Positions 34,989 to 42,496 of a stretch of 64,000 bases of DNA are shown here, in pieces. Numbering within the stretch: the first letter of the stretch is position 1; every line of letters starts with the position of its first letter. The position numbers and the translations under genes were made by a program. Under the pieces are notes generated by a model that was not told the DNA's origin, made no database searches, and worked only from the letters and a program-made list of their open reading frames with translations. Source of the DNA: Caldilineaceae bacterium (GTDB lineage Bacteria > Chloroflexota > Anaerolineae > Caldilineales > Caldilineaceae); contig JAHBVH010000022.1 of assembly GCA_019637645.1 (NCBI GenBank), forward strand, positions 1-64,000, written 5' to 3'.

Positions 34989-36251
34989 TTAGCGTTGGGC
35001 AACCACGATCTGTTGGACAGAAGCAATCGCGACAGGCAAGGGATCAACCTGCTCATCCACGACTACATCGGGAGCCAACCCAACATCGGCAATTTGGTGG
35101 CGCTGAGGCGTGAACCAGAGCGCGTTGGTGACAAAGAGGCTACTCTGGTCGGCCAGTTGGTGGCGCAATTGGACACTGCCTTTGCCATAGGTCTGGGTAC
35201 CGACGAGCGTTGCCCGCTGGTAATCACGGAGAGCCCCCGCCACGATTTCGCTGGCACTGGCCGTCCCCTGATCAACAACAATCACCAACGGCGCATTGGT
35301 GATCACCTGACCCGCCGTTGCCTCAAATTGCTTCTCAGCGCCATTGCTCTCTTCTTCAATCAACATCACCCCTTGGTCAAGCCACATATCGGTGATCTGC
35401 AAAGCGGCATCAACCGGCCCGCCCGGATTGTCACGTAGGTCGAGAATAAAACGATCAGCCCCTTGTACCGCCAATTCATCTAAGGCGCGCTGCATCTCTT
35501 CTGGGCTATGTTCGGTAAAACGGAAATGGCGGATATACCCAATATTCGCGGTGGTGCTGTCTTCAGTAAGCAAACGCCATTCCATGCTAGGGGTCACGAC
35601 AACGACACGCCGCATCTGGAAGTTGAGAATCTCACCAACGGCTTCACCTTGTGTGCGCGTCGCGGTTGGAGATGCTAACGCGCGCTGCACCACAATGACC
35701 ACATCGGTATCAGGCTGACCATTGACCAGCGCCATCACTTCATCAACCGACAAGGTGGCGGTCAGCACCGTTTCATCGACCTGGAGCAAAATGTCGCCAT
35801 CTATAATACCAGCCTGCGCGGCGGGTAGATCAGGCAAGGGATAGAGCACAAAGCCAGCTTCGGTCTGATCCACCGTCACGCCAATCACCCCGTCACAGCC
35901 ACAAATGGCGGCTTGGGAATCAGCGCTTTGAGGCGGCGGCTCGTAGCGCGTATAGCGATCATTAAAAGCGCCAACCAATCCCTGGATCGCGCCATAGCGA
36001 CGTGTCTGGAGGTCAGGCTTGGTACCGTAGAAGTCGCGCTCGAGGATATCGTTTACCTGCCAAAAAACGGTCATATCCATGGGATCAGCCACAGGAGCGA
36101 TGAACTGCGCCTCGGCAACGGGCGGTGCTACCTCAACCCACTGGCTAACCAACAACGGGTGCAGCGTCGGATAACTCAAAAAACCAGCGACAAAGGCCAG
36201 CATTAGACAAACTACCAGAGAGAGATACAAGATAAAGGTGCGAAAGATCAT
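34989..36251 (-). CDS. S41 C-terminal processing peptidase, second copy
   Basis: A 420-residue paralogue of the downstream S41 gene. It has an N-terminal signal/anchor helix (IFRTFILYLSLVVCLMLAFVAGFLSY), a PDZ-like domain around AAQAGIIDGDILLQVDETVL and the catalytic domain with LDLRDNPGGPVDAALQITDM, Ser in GTASASEIVAGALRDY and Lys in TQTYGKGSVQLRH. The dyad is preserved, so it should be active. ATG 36251 is preferred to the open-frame TTG 36263. The two S41 genes are separated by 107 nt and probably arose by duplication; differences in the PDZ region may set different substrates. Confidence 0.9.
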   Translation of the reverse strand: MIFRTFILYLSLVVCLMLAFVAGFLSYPTLHPLLVSQWVEVAPPVAEAQFIAPVADPMDMTVFWQVNDILERDFYGTKPDLQTRRYGAIQGLVGAFNDRYTRYEPPPQSADSQAAICGCDGVIGVTVDQTEAGFVLYPLPDLPAAQAGIIDGDILLQVDETVLTATLSVDEVMALVNGQPDTDVVIVVQRALASPTATRTQGEAVGEILNFQMRRVVVVTPSMEWRLLTEDSTTANIGYIRHFRFTEHSPEEMQRALDELAVQGADRFILDLRDNPGGPVDAALQITDMWLDQGVMLIEEESNGAEKQFEATAGQVITNAPLVIVVDQGTASASEIVAGALRDYQRATLVGTQTYGKGSVQLRHQLADQSSLFVTNALWFTPQRHQIADVGLAPDVVVDEQVDPLPVAIASVQQIVVAQR

Positions 36252-36343
36252 AAACCTATCCAACTATCAGGAGAAGCGGTTCCGGCTTGTTATTGTACCA
36301 TAGCCACCTAGCCCCCCATAATGAAGCCAGCATCACCACAACT

Positions 36344-36384
36344 TTGACAAGAACTTTGACAAGCGCTACCGTTCGACGTATTGT
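36344..36384 (+). promoter_or_regulatory. SDR promoter with duplicated -35 box
   Basis: TTGACA (36356-36361), 17-nt spacer, TATTGT (36379-36384). A 12-bp direct repeat (ACTTTGACAAG plus A) places a second TTGACA at 36344-36349. The start would fall near 36391, about 48 nt before the ATG. GAGG lies upstream of the start codon as ribosome site. Confidence 0.6.
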
Positions 36385-36438
36385 AAAGAAAATCCTATCG
36401 AACCGTTAACCAAAGAGGTTTGCAGAGGAATAAGCAAA

Positions 36439-37218
36439 ATGGAACTACTTTGTCAAGGACAACGGGCGGTGGTCACCGCGGCAGCCACCGGCATCGGGCG
36501 TGTCATCACCGAAACCTTGGTGGCCAATGGCGCGCAAGTCTATATTTGTGATGTGAATGAAGCCGCGTTAGCCGCTTGCCAAGCGGCTTTACCTACCATT
36601 GGCGCGTGCAAGGCCAATGTCGCAAACGAAGCCGAGGTCGATGCTTTTTTTGAACAAGCCGTCCAGCAGTTAGGCGGGATCGATCTCCTGGTCAATAATG
36701 CTGGCATTGCTGGCCCCACGGCACCCGTAGAAGCGATCACCTTGGCCCAATGGGAAGAAACCCTGGCCGTCAATATGACCGGGCAATTTCTCTGTACGCG
36801 TCGTGCCGTTCCCCATCTAAAAGCCGCCAAAGGCGGCCTTATTGTCAACCTCTCCTCGGCGGCTGGCCTCTTTGGCTTTCCCAACCGGACGCCCTACGCC
36901 GCGGCCAAGTGGGCGGTGATTGGTTTTACCAAGTCGCTAGCCATGGAGCTAGGCGGTGATCATATTCGGGTCAACGCCATCTGTCCGGGTATTGTTGAAG
37001 GGGAACGCCAAGACCGCGTGATTGCGGCCAAAGCCCAAGCAGAAGGCCGCACCATCGCCGAGGTCCGCACCCAGATCACCCGCCAAAATTCGATGCGCAC
37101 CTTTGTTCAAGCCCAGGACATTGCGAACATGATCTTATTCCTTGCCTCGCCAGCGGGCAACAAAATTTCCGGCCAAGCCTTGAGCATCGACGGCCACACG
37201 GAGAGTCTGCGCACGTAG
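36439..37218 (+). CDS. Short-chain dehydrogenase/reductase
   Basis: A 259-residue classical SDR. The cofactor motif is VTAAATGIGRVITETLVANG, where the family's first TG is TA, otherwise normal spacing. DLLVNNAGIAGPTAP gives NNAG; the catalytic Ser lies in IVNLSSAAGLFGFP and the YxxxK in RTPYAAAKWAVIGFTKS. NAICPGIVEGERQDRVIAAK is the usual substrate-loop entrance. NAD(P)-dependent oxidation or reduction of a hydroxyl; substrate unknown. The long substrate loop (AKAQAEGRTIAEVRTQITRQNS) is like SDRs acting on sugar acids and similar compounds. It stands alone under its own promoter. Confidence 0.88.
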   Translation: MELLCQGQRAVVTAAATGIGRVITETLVANGAQVYICDVNEAALAACQAALPTIGACKANVANEAEVDAFFEQAVQQLGGIDLLVNNAGIAGPTAPVEAITLAQWEETLAVNMTGQFLCTRRAVPHLKAAKGGLIVNLSSAAGLFGFPNRTPYAAAKWAVIGFTKSLAMELGGDHIRVNAICPGIVEGERQDRVIAAKAQAEGRTIAEVRTQITRQNSMRTFVQAQDIANMILFLASPAGNKISGQALSIDGHTESLRT

Positions 37219-37409
37219 GCACGCTATTTCGTAACGTTCATCCAAACCTGTTAGCGCTGGCCAAGTTCGCAATGGCTACGCTGTAAACTCAAGTACAATA
37301 AATTGCTTACAATTGTACCCAAATTGTTATAACTTCCCCTAAATTTTTTATGATATGATGAAGGATATAGCAACTTGATCCTCCATTCATTCTGATAGGT
37401 AGACATTGC

Positions 37410-38300
37410 ATGAAGATTTCCAAGGCTGTGATCACCGCCGCCGGGCGGCACCAACGGACCCTCCCACTCCAAACGCTGATCGATCGCGATGGCGTTGAGA
37501 AATCCGTACTCACGATCTTATTAGAAGAAATTGTACGTGCCGGGATTAATGACATTTGCGTCGTTGTTCGCCCAGGCGATGAAGGGGCCTATGCTGATGT
37601 GGCAAGCGATTACGCTAACACCCTCGGTGCCCGTCTCCACTTTGTGCCCCAAGCCGAGCCCCTAGGGTATGGCCATGCAATCTACTGTGCCCGTGCGTTT
37701 GTTGGTCAAGAAGCTTTTCTCCATTTGGTAGGTGACCATCTCTATGTAGCGCGTGGCGAAACCGCTTGTGCGCAACAGCTCGTCGAAGTGGCCGCCAAAG
37801 AGGCTTGTACCGTCTCTGCCGTTCAAGCCACGCGCGAAAGCTTATTGCCCTATTATGGCACCATTGGTGGCCGCCGCCTGGCTGGCAGCGGCGAGCTGTA
37901 TCAAGTAGAGCGGGTGATCGAAAAGCCAACGCCCACCCAAGCCGAACAACATCTCATTGTTTCTGGTCTGCGCGCGGGCTACTATCTCTGCTTCTTTGGC
38001 ATGCATGTATTGACACCCACGATTTTTGAGATTCTCGAAGCACAGCTAGCCGCCCTTCCCGCAGCAAACCAAGGTGGTAAACCGGAAGGCTTGACGTTAG
38101 CCGCCGCGCTAGCCGAATTAGCCGGGCGTGAGCAATATTTGGCCCTAGAAAAGCATGATTCCCGTTATGATGTGGGCGTTAAATATGGGCTATTGACCGC
38201 GCAACTCGCCCTAGCCCTCAATGGTAGCGATCGCGATGAGGTGTTGGCCAAGCTCCTTGCCCTCCTTGCGCAACGTGAACTCAACACACAGCAAGCCTAA
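37410..38300 (+). CDS. GalU-like sugar-1-phosphate nucleotidyltransferase, atypical
   Basis: A 296-residue protein of the NTP-transferase fold. [20 protein letters not shown] stands where GalU/RfbA enzymes have a 'PaaGlGTRflPaTK' loop: the second glycine, the Arg spacing and the Lys are altered. [38 protein letters not shown] (nucleotide/sugar region), [17 protein letters not shown] (metal Asp in GDH) and the late [22 protein letters not shown] are otherwise close to UTP-glucose-1-phosphate uridylyltransferase. The role is most likely UDP- or other NDP-sugar synthesis, but the altered loop makes activity uncertain. The next gene, with a second pyrophosphorylase, begins 9 nt later, so the two surely form an operon. 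Confidence 0.75.
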   Translation: MKISKAVITAAGRHQRTLPLQTLIDRDGVEKSVLTILLEEIVRAGINDICVVVRPGDEGAYADVASDYANTLGARLHFVPQAEPLGYGHAIYCARAFVGQEAFLHLVGDHLYVARGETACAQQLVEVAAKEACTVSAVQATRESLLPYYGTIGGRRLAGSGELYQVERVIEKPTPTQAEQHLIVSGLRAGYYLCFFGMHVLTPTIFEILEAQLAALPAANQGGKPEGLTLAAALAELAGREQYLALEKHDSRYDVGVKYGLLTAQLALALNGSDRDEVLAKLLALLAQRELNTQQA

Positions 38301-38309
38301 GGAGCGGTT

Positions 38310-41300
38310 ATGAGTGAACTGATCAAAATTATCACAGCGACCGAACCACAAATCCGCAACCGTTCGCTCGATGGCTTTTGTCGCACCGCCACCGCCGCGA
38401 CACTCCGCCAAGAGTGTGAAGCACTAGACCTCTTCCGCCGCAGCAGCCCCAATCTCTATGAACGGGTCCGTGCGCTTTTCTTTCTCTATGCGATCTACCG
38501 CTTTCATCTACCAACGAAGCCCACGATCCAAGCGGCTGGTTTCATCCCCTTTGATGGCTACACAAATCTCCTAAAACGTCGCTTTGAAGAAGCCATTGAT
38601 ATTTTTCTGGCAACACAGACGCAGGATGGCCTCAGTGACGGTTTGGCTAGTGCATTGGCCAGCGCCTATCACAATTTAGCCTTTCAGACCCTCGCCGACC
38701 AAGTGCGGCATAGTGTGCGCTCGGTGCGTGGCAACCAGTGGATGTTTCGCATCGGCCATCCCGCAGACCACCCCTTGCGCGTCCGGCCCATGCTCTATGA
38801 AGGGGTGGGGCAAGCAGCCCATCAACAGCCGCTGTTTCCAGTGCTGCGTGAATCTACACCTGTCCGCATGGACCTTACCCACAGTGGCTGGAGTGATATT
38901 TTCTTTCTGGGCATGGATTTTCCCGAAGGGGCGCGCGTGCTCAATGTCTCCATCGACCTGGGCGTACGCGACGGCAGTGGCCCGGCAACCCCCAAGCCAC
39001 CAATTGAAAGCTACCTGCGCATTATCGACCAACCCATCCTCCGGCTAGTCAGCGTGGATTTGGGCGCGAGTGCCGAGATCACCAACCTGGCCGAAGTCTT
39101 TGACTTTGCCAAAGATTATCTGGGCCTGCTCAAAGCCGCGGTCATCGCATCGGGCATCATTCCACCAGGCACCGAGGGGGCCCAACAGCCGCTGGCCGAT
39201 CTCCTGGCCCGGCTGATCAAACCGGGCTATGGGCTGGAGTTGGTCAGCCATGTGAATGGTATTCCCAAAGGCTCACGCTTGGCCGTTTCGACCAACTTGC
39301 TGGCATCGCTCATTGCCGTCTGTATGCGCGCCACGGGGCAAACCCAATCGCTCACCGGGCAACTAACCGAAGAAGAACGGCGTGTCGTGGCGGCGCGGGC
39401 GATTCTCGGTGAATGGCTCGGCGGCTCTGGGGGCGGCTGGCAAGATTCGGGGGGCGTTTGGCCGGGCATGAAGGTCATTCAGGGCGTCGAAGCCACCATG
39501 GATGACCCCGAGTATGGCATTAGCCGTGGGCGCTTGCTGCCCAACCATCAGATTTTGGATGGAAGCGCGGTTGCGGCCGCGACCCGCCAGAAAATTCAGG
39601 AAAGCCTGGTCATTGTCCATGGCGGGATGGCCCAAGATGTCGGCCCTATTTTGGAGATGGTTACCGAAAAGTATCTATTACGCTCAGAGGCCGAATGGAC
39701 AGGCCGCCAAGAGGCCATTCAGATCATCGATCAAATTGTCGAGTTGCTGCGCCAAGGTGACATTCAGGCGATTGGTGCGGCGACCCATCGGAATTTCCAC
39801 GGGCCGATCCAGACGATCATTCCGTGGGCCAGCAATCTCTATACCGAAAGCCTCATCGCCACCGTCCAACAAGAGTTTGGCGAGGATTTCTGGGGCTTCT
39901 GGATGATGGGCGGGATGTCGGGCGGCGGCATGGGCTTTATCTTCGATCCAGCCGTGAAGCCACGCGCCCAAGAACGGCTCCAAGCCATCATGAGCGCCAC
40001 CAAGCGCCGTCTCGAAAGTGCGGTGCCTTTTGCCATGGAGCCGGTGGTCTATGATTTTGCGATTAATGAGCGGGGCACCGATGCCGAACTCTTTACAGGC
40101 GATCAAGCGCTGATGCCCGCGGGGTATTACACCTTAACGCTGCCCCGCCTCTTACGCATGGAGCAGCGCCAACTCAGCAGCTTCCGCCGCGCCGAATTAG
40201 ATCGCTTTGGGGTGGCCTGTCGCACCGATCCAGCCTTGCGCGGCATGGTGCAGACCCTCTTCGATCATATCCTGCCTCAAGGCGAGCAGGTGACGGATGA
40301 GAGCCAGAGCTTGAGCGCCCTGCTTAACACCTTTGGCTTTGACCGCGTCCAGCATGAACAGATCCGCGCCGATCTGCGCAGCGGGCGGATTGGCTTGGCC
40401 CAAAACCGCCTCCCCGTCAGCAGCAAAATCGAAGATGTCGCTCCCACGGATGTCTTTGACATGACCGCATTGACGCAGGAGAGCCAAAGTGAACTAGCCC
40501 GCATTGGGCAAGCCGCGCTGGCCGCTGGTCAAGCGGCTGTGGTCACCTTGGCGGGTGGCGCAGGTAGCCGCTGGACCCAGGGCGCGGGTGTGGTGAAGGC
40601 GCTCAATCCCTTTGCCCGCCTAGGCGGCAAACATCGCTCCTTTATCGAAACGCACCTTGCCAAAAGTCGCCTGGCGAGCCAACGCAGCGGGACGCCTGTC
40701 CCCCATGTGATCACAACCAGTTACTTAACCCATAGCGCGATCGAAGCCGTGTTACAACGAGAAGCCAACTATGGTTATACAGGGCCACTTTACCTGTCAC
40801 CCGGGCGCAGTATTGGGCTGCGCATGGTGCCTATGGCGCGCGATCTGCGCTTTGCCTGGGAAGAGATGCCCCAACAGTTGCTGGACGAGCAAGCTCAGAA
40901 GATGCAAGATAGCCTCCATGCGGCACTGATTGGCTGGGCCCAGCAGACGGGCGAAGGCAGTGATTATACCGATAACATTCCCAGCCAATGTCTCCATCCC
41001 GTCGGCCATTGGTATGAAATTCCCAATCTGCTGCGGAATGGCGTCTTGCAGCAGTTGCTAGCGGATCATCCAGCGTTACAATATTTGATGGTGCATAATG
41101 TCGATACCTTGGGCGCCGATCTTGGTGGTCCGCTAGGCATGACGCTCTTAGGCCATCATATTCGCCAAGGCGCGGCGTGGACAGCCGAAGTCATTACGCG
41201 GCGGCTGGAAGACCGGGGCGGCGGCTTGGCGCGCATTGATGGCGGTCTCCGGCTGATCGAAGGACTAGCACTACCGCGTGAGGAGCTTGAATTTACGCTC

Positions 41301-41666
41301 ACCTACTATAATAGCAGCACGACCTGGCTCGCCATTGATCAACTGCTCGCGGTCTTTGGTCTGCAGCGCCAAGATTTGACCAATGAAGCCCGCGTGGCCG
41401 AAGGGGTACGGCGCGTCGCGGCCCGGATGCCAACCTATGTCACGCTCAAGGATGTGAAGAAGCGGTGGGGCAAAGGCCAAGAGGATGTCTTCCCTGTGGC
41501 CCAGTTTGAAAAACTTTGGGGTGATATGACGGCTTTGCCCGAACTGCGCTGCCAATATGTGGTGGTGCCGCGGGTGCGGGGCCAACAGTTGAAAGAAGTG
41601 GACCAATTGGATGGGTGGCTGCGTGATGGGTCCGCCCACTACGTTGAGTCGATCTCGGCTTGGTAG
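38310..41666 (+). CDS. Fusion: GHMP (fucokinase-like) sugar kinase + UDPGP-family pyrophosphorylase
   Basis: An 1,118-residue protein. The first ~580 residues read as a GHMP kinase similar to the kinase part of Fkp/fucokinase: IPKGSRLAVSTNLLASLIA near 315 (motif 2), WLGGSGGGWQDSGGVWPGMK near 370, and GGMSGGGMGFIFDP near 533 (motif 3). A helical linker follows. The C-terminal ~390 residues match the eukaryotic-type UDP-sugar/UDP-GlcNAc pyrophosphorylase family: VVTLAGGAGSRWTQGAGVVK near 745, HVITTSYLTHSAIEA, YLMVHNVDTLGADLGGPLG near 927. Combined, it could turn a free sugar into the sugar-1-phosphate and then the NDP-sugar. Known Fkp proteins carry the domains in the opposite order. AAGGAG precedes the ATG; 9 nt separate it from the GalU-like gene. 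Confidence 0.75.
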   Translation: MSELIKIITATEPQIRNRSLDGFCRTATAATLRQECEALDLFRRSSPNLYERVRALFFLYAIYRFHLPTKPTIQAAGFIPFDGYTNLLKRRFEEAIDIFLATQTQDGLSDGLASALASAYHNLAFQTLADQVRHSVRSVRGNQWMFRIGHPADHPLRVRPMLYEGVGQAAHQQPLFPVLRESTPVRMDLTHSGWSDIFFLGMDFPEGARVLNVSIDLGVRDGSGPATPKPPIESYLRIIDQPILRLVSVDLGASAEITNLAEVFDFAKDYLGLLKAAVIASGIIPPGTEGAQQPLADLLARLIKPGYGLELVSHVNGIPKGSRLAVSTNLLASLIAVCMRATGQTQSLTGQLTEEERRVVAARAILGEWLGGSGGGWQDSGGVWPGMKVIQGVEATMDDPEYGISRGRLLPNHQILDGSAVAAATRQKIQESLVIVHGGMAQDVGPILEMVTEKYLLRSEAEWTGRQEAIQIIDQIVELLRQGDIQAIGAATHRNFHGPIQTIIPWASNLYTESLIATVQQEFGEDFWGFWMMGGMSGGGMGFIFDPAVKPRAQERLQAIMSATKRRLESAVPFAMEPVVYDFAINERGTDAELFTGDQALMPAGYYTLTLPRLLRMEQRQLSSFRRAELDRFGVACRTDPALRGMVQTLFDHILPQGEQVTDESQSLSALLNTFGFDRVQHEQIRADLRSGRIGLAQNRLPVSSKIEDVAPTDVFDMTALTQESQSELARIGQAALAAGQAAVVTLAGGAGSRWTQGAGVVKALNPFARLGGKHRSFIETHLAKSRLASQRSGTPVPHVITTSYLTHSAIEAVLQREANYGYTGPLYLSPGRSIGLRMVPMARDLRFAWEEMPQQLLDEQAQKMQDSLHAALIGWAQQTGEGSDYTDNIPSQCLHPVGHWYEIPNLLRNGVLQQLLADHPALQYLMVHNVDTLGADLGGPLGMTLLGHHIRQGAAWTAEVITRRLEDRGGGLARIDGGLRLIEGLALPREELEFTLTYYNSSTTWLAIDQLLAVFGLQRQDLTNEARVAEGVRRVAARMPTYVTLKDVKKRWGKGQEDVFPVAQFEKLWGDMTALPELRCQYVVVPRVRGQQLKEVDQLDGWLRDGSAHYVESISAW

Positions 41667-41693
41667 GTACGCACAGCGAAAGGCAACGAGGGC

Positions 41694-42437
41694 ATGGCGA
41701 GGAAACAGCCCGCGCATCCACAGAATTATACGGTGTTGGATTCTGATCAGCTAATCACCACCATTGAGCGTCTCTGCCTACGCGTTGGGGAGCGCTTTCC
41801 ACAAGCGGGACTCTACCAGGTGTCGCGCCAGTTATTGGCGATTGCCAATCAATCCAAGGAACGGGCCGCCACCATTGCGCGCCCGCTGCTGTGGGTGCGC
41901 GTGCTGATCACCCTGCTCATTGCCTTGGTCATGGTGGGCATGGTGGGGTTGGTCAGCGCGGTCAATTTCCAAATGGGTGAATTTGACGTTTTAGAATTAG
42001 TCCAAGCGCTAGAGGCGTTGATCAATGAAGTCGTCTTTATTGGCGCCGGGATCTTCTTTTTGGTGACGATCGAAGTGCGGATCAAGCGCCGCCGGGCCTT
42101 GAAAGCACTCCATGAACTCCGGGCCATGGCCCATGTGATCGACATGCACCAGTTGACCAAAGATCCAGAAAACATGCTACAACGGGACTTGGACACGCCA
42201 TCGTCCCCCAAGCGCACCATGACGCCCTACGAACTCAGCCGCTATCTCGACTATTGCAGCGAAATGCTCTCCCTGACCGGCAAGTTGGCCGCGCTCTATA
42301 TCCAAAATTTTGACGATGGGATTGTGCTTAGCGCGGTGAATGAAATCGAGACCTTGACAACCGATCTATCACGCAAGGTTTGGCAAAAGCTCATGATCAT
42401 CCATGGCTATTCGCCCCAACAGGAGGGAAAAGAGTAG
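41694..42437 (+). CDS. Two-helix membrane protein of unknown function
   Basis: A 247-residue protein. A soluble N-terminal region (TTIERLCLRVGERFPQAGLY) leads to two membrane helices (VRVLITLLIALVMVGMVGLV near 70 and LINEVVFIGAGIFFLVTIEV near 108) and a helical C-terminal cytosolic domain containing LRAMAHVIDMHQLTKDPEN and LSRYLDYCSEMLSLTGKLAALYIQNF. This organisation recurs in small bacterial membrane proteins of unknown role. It begins 27 nt after the kinase/pyrophosphorylase fusion and is probably in the same operon. Confidence 0.65.
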   Translation: MARKQPAHPQNYTVLDSDQLITTIERLCLRVGERFPQAGLYQVSRQLLAIANQSKERAATIARPLLWVRVLITLLIALVMVGMVGLVSAVNFQMGEFDVLELVQALEALINEVVFIGAGIFFLVTIEVRIKRRRALKALHELRAMAHVIDMHQLTKDPENMLQRDLDTPSSPKRTMTPYELSRYLDYCSEMLSLTGKLAALYIQNFDDGIVLSAVNEIETLTTDLSRKVWQKLMIIHGYSPQQEGKE

Positions 42438-42443
42438 AGGCTA

Positions 42444-42478
42444 GAGACTAGAGCCTAGGAACCACACGCTCTAGTCTC
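42444..42478. terminator. Hairpin between convergent operons
   Basis: GAGACTAGAGC (42444-42454) and GCTCTAGTCTC (42468-42478) form a perfect 11-bp stem in the 59-nt gap between the converging membrane-protein and spoVR genes. No T-run on either side. Confidence 0.65.
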
Positions 42479-42496
42479 CAGTCGCTCGGCTCCAGC

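Noticed and set aside
34989..36251. Second S41 protease as an inactive copy
   Set aside because: Glu before the YGKG segment is replaced, but the catalytic Ser and the Lys of YGKGSVQ are present.
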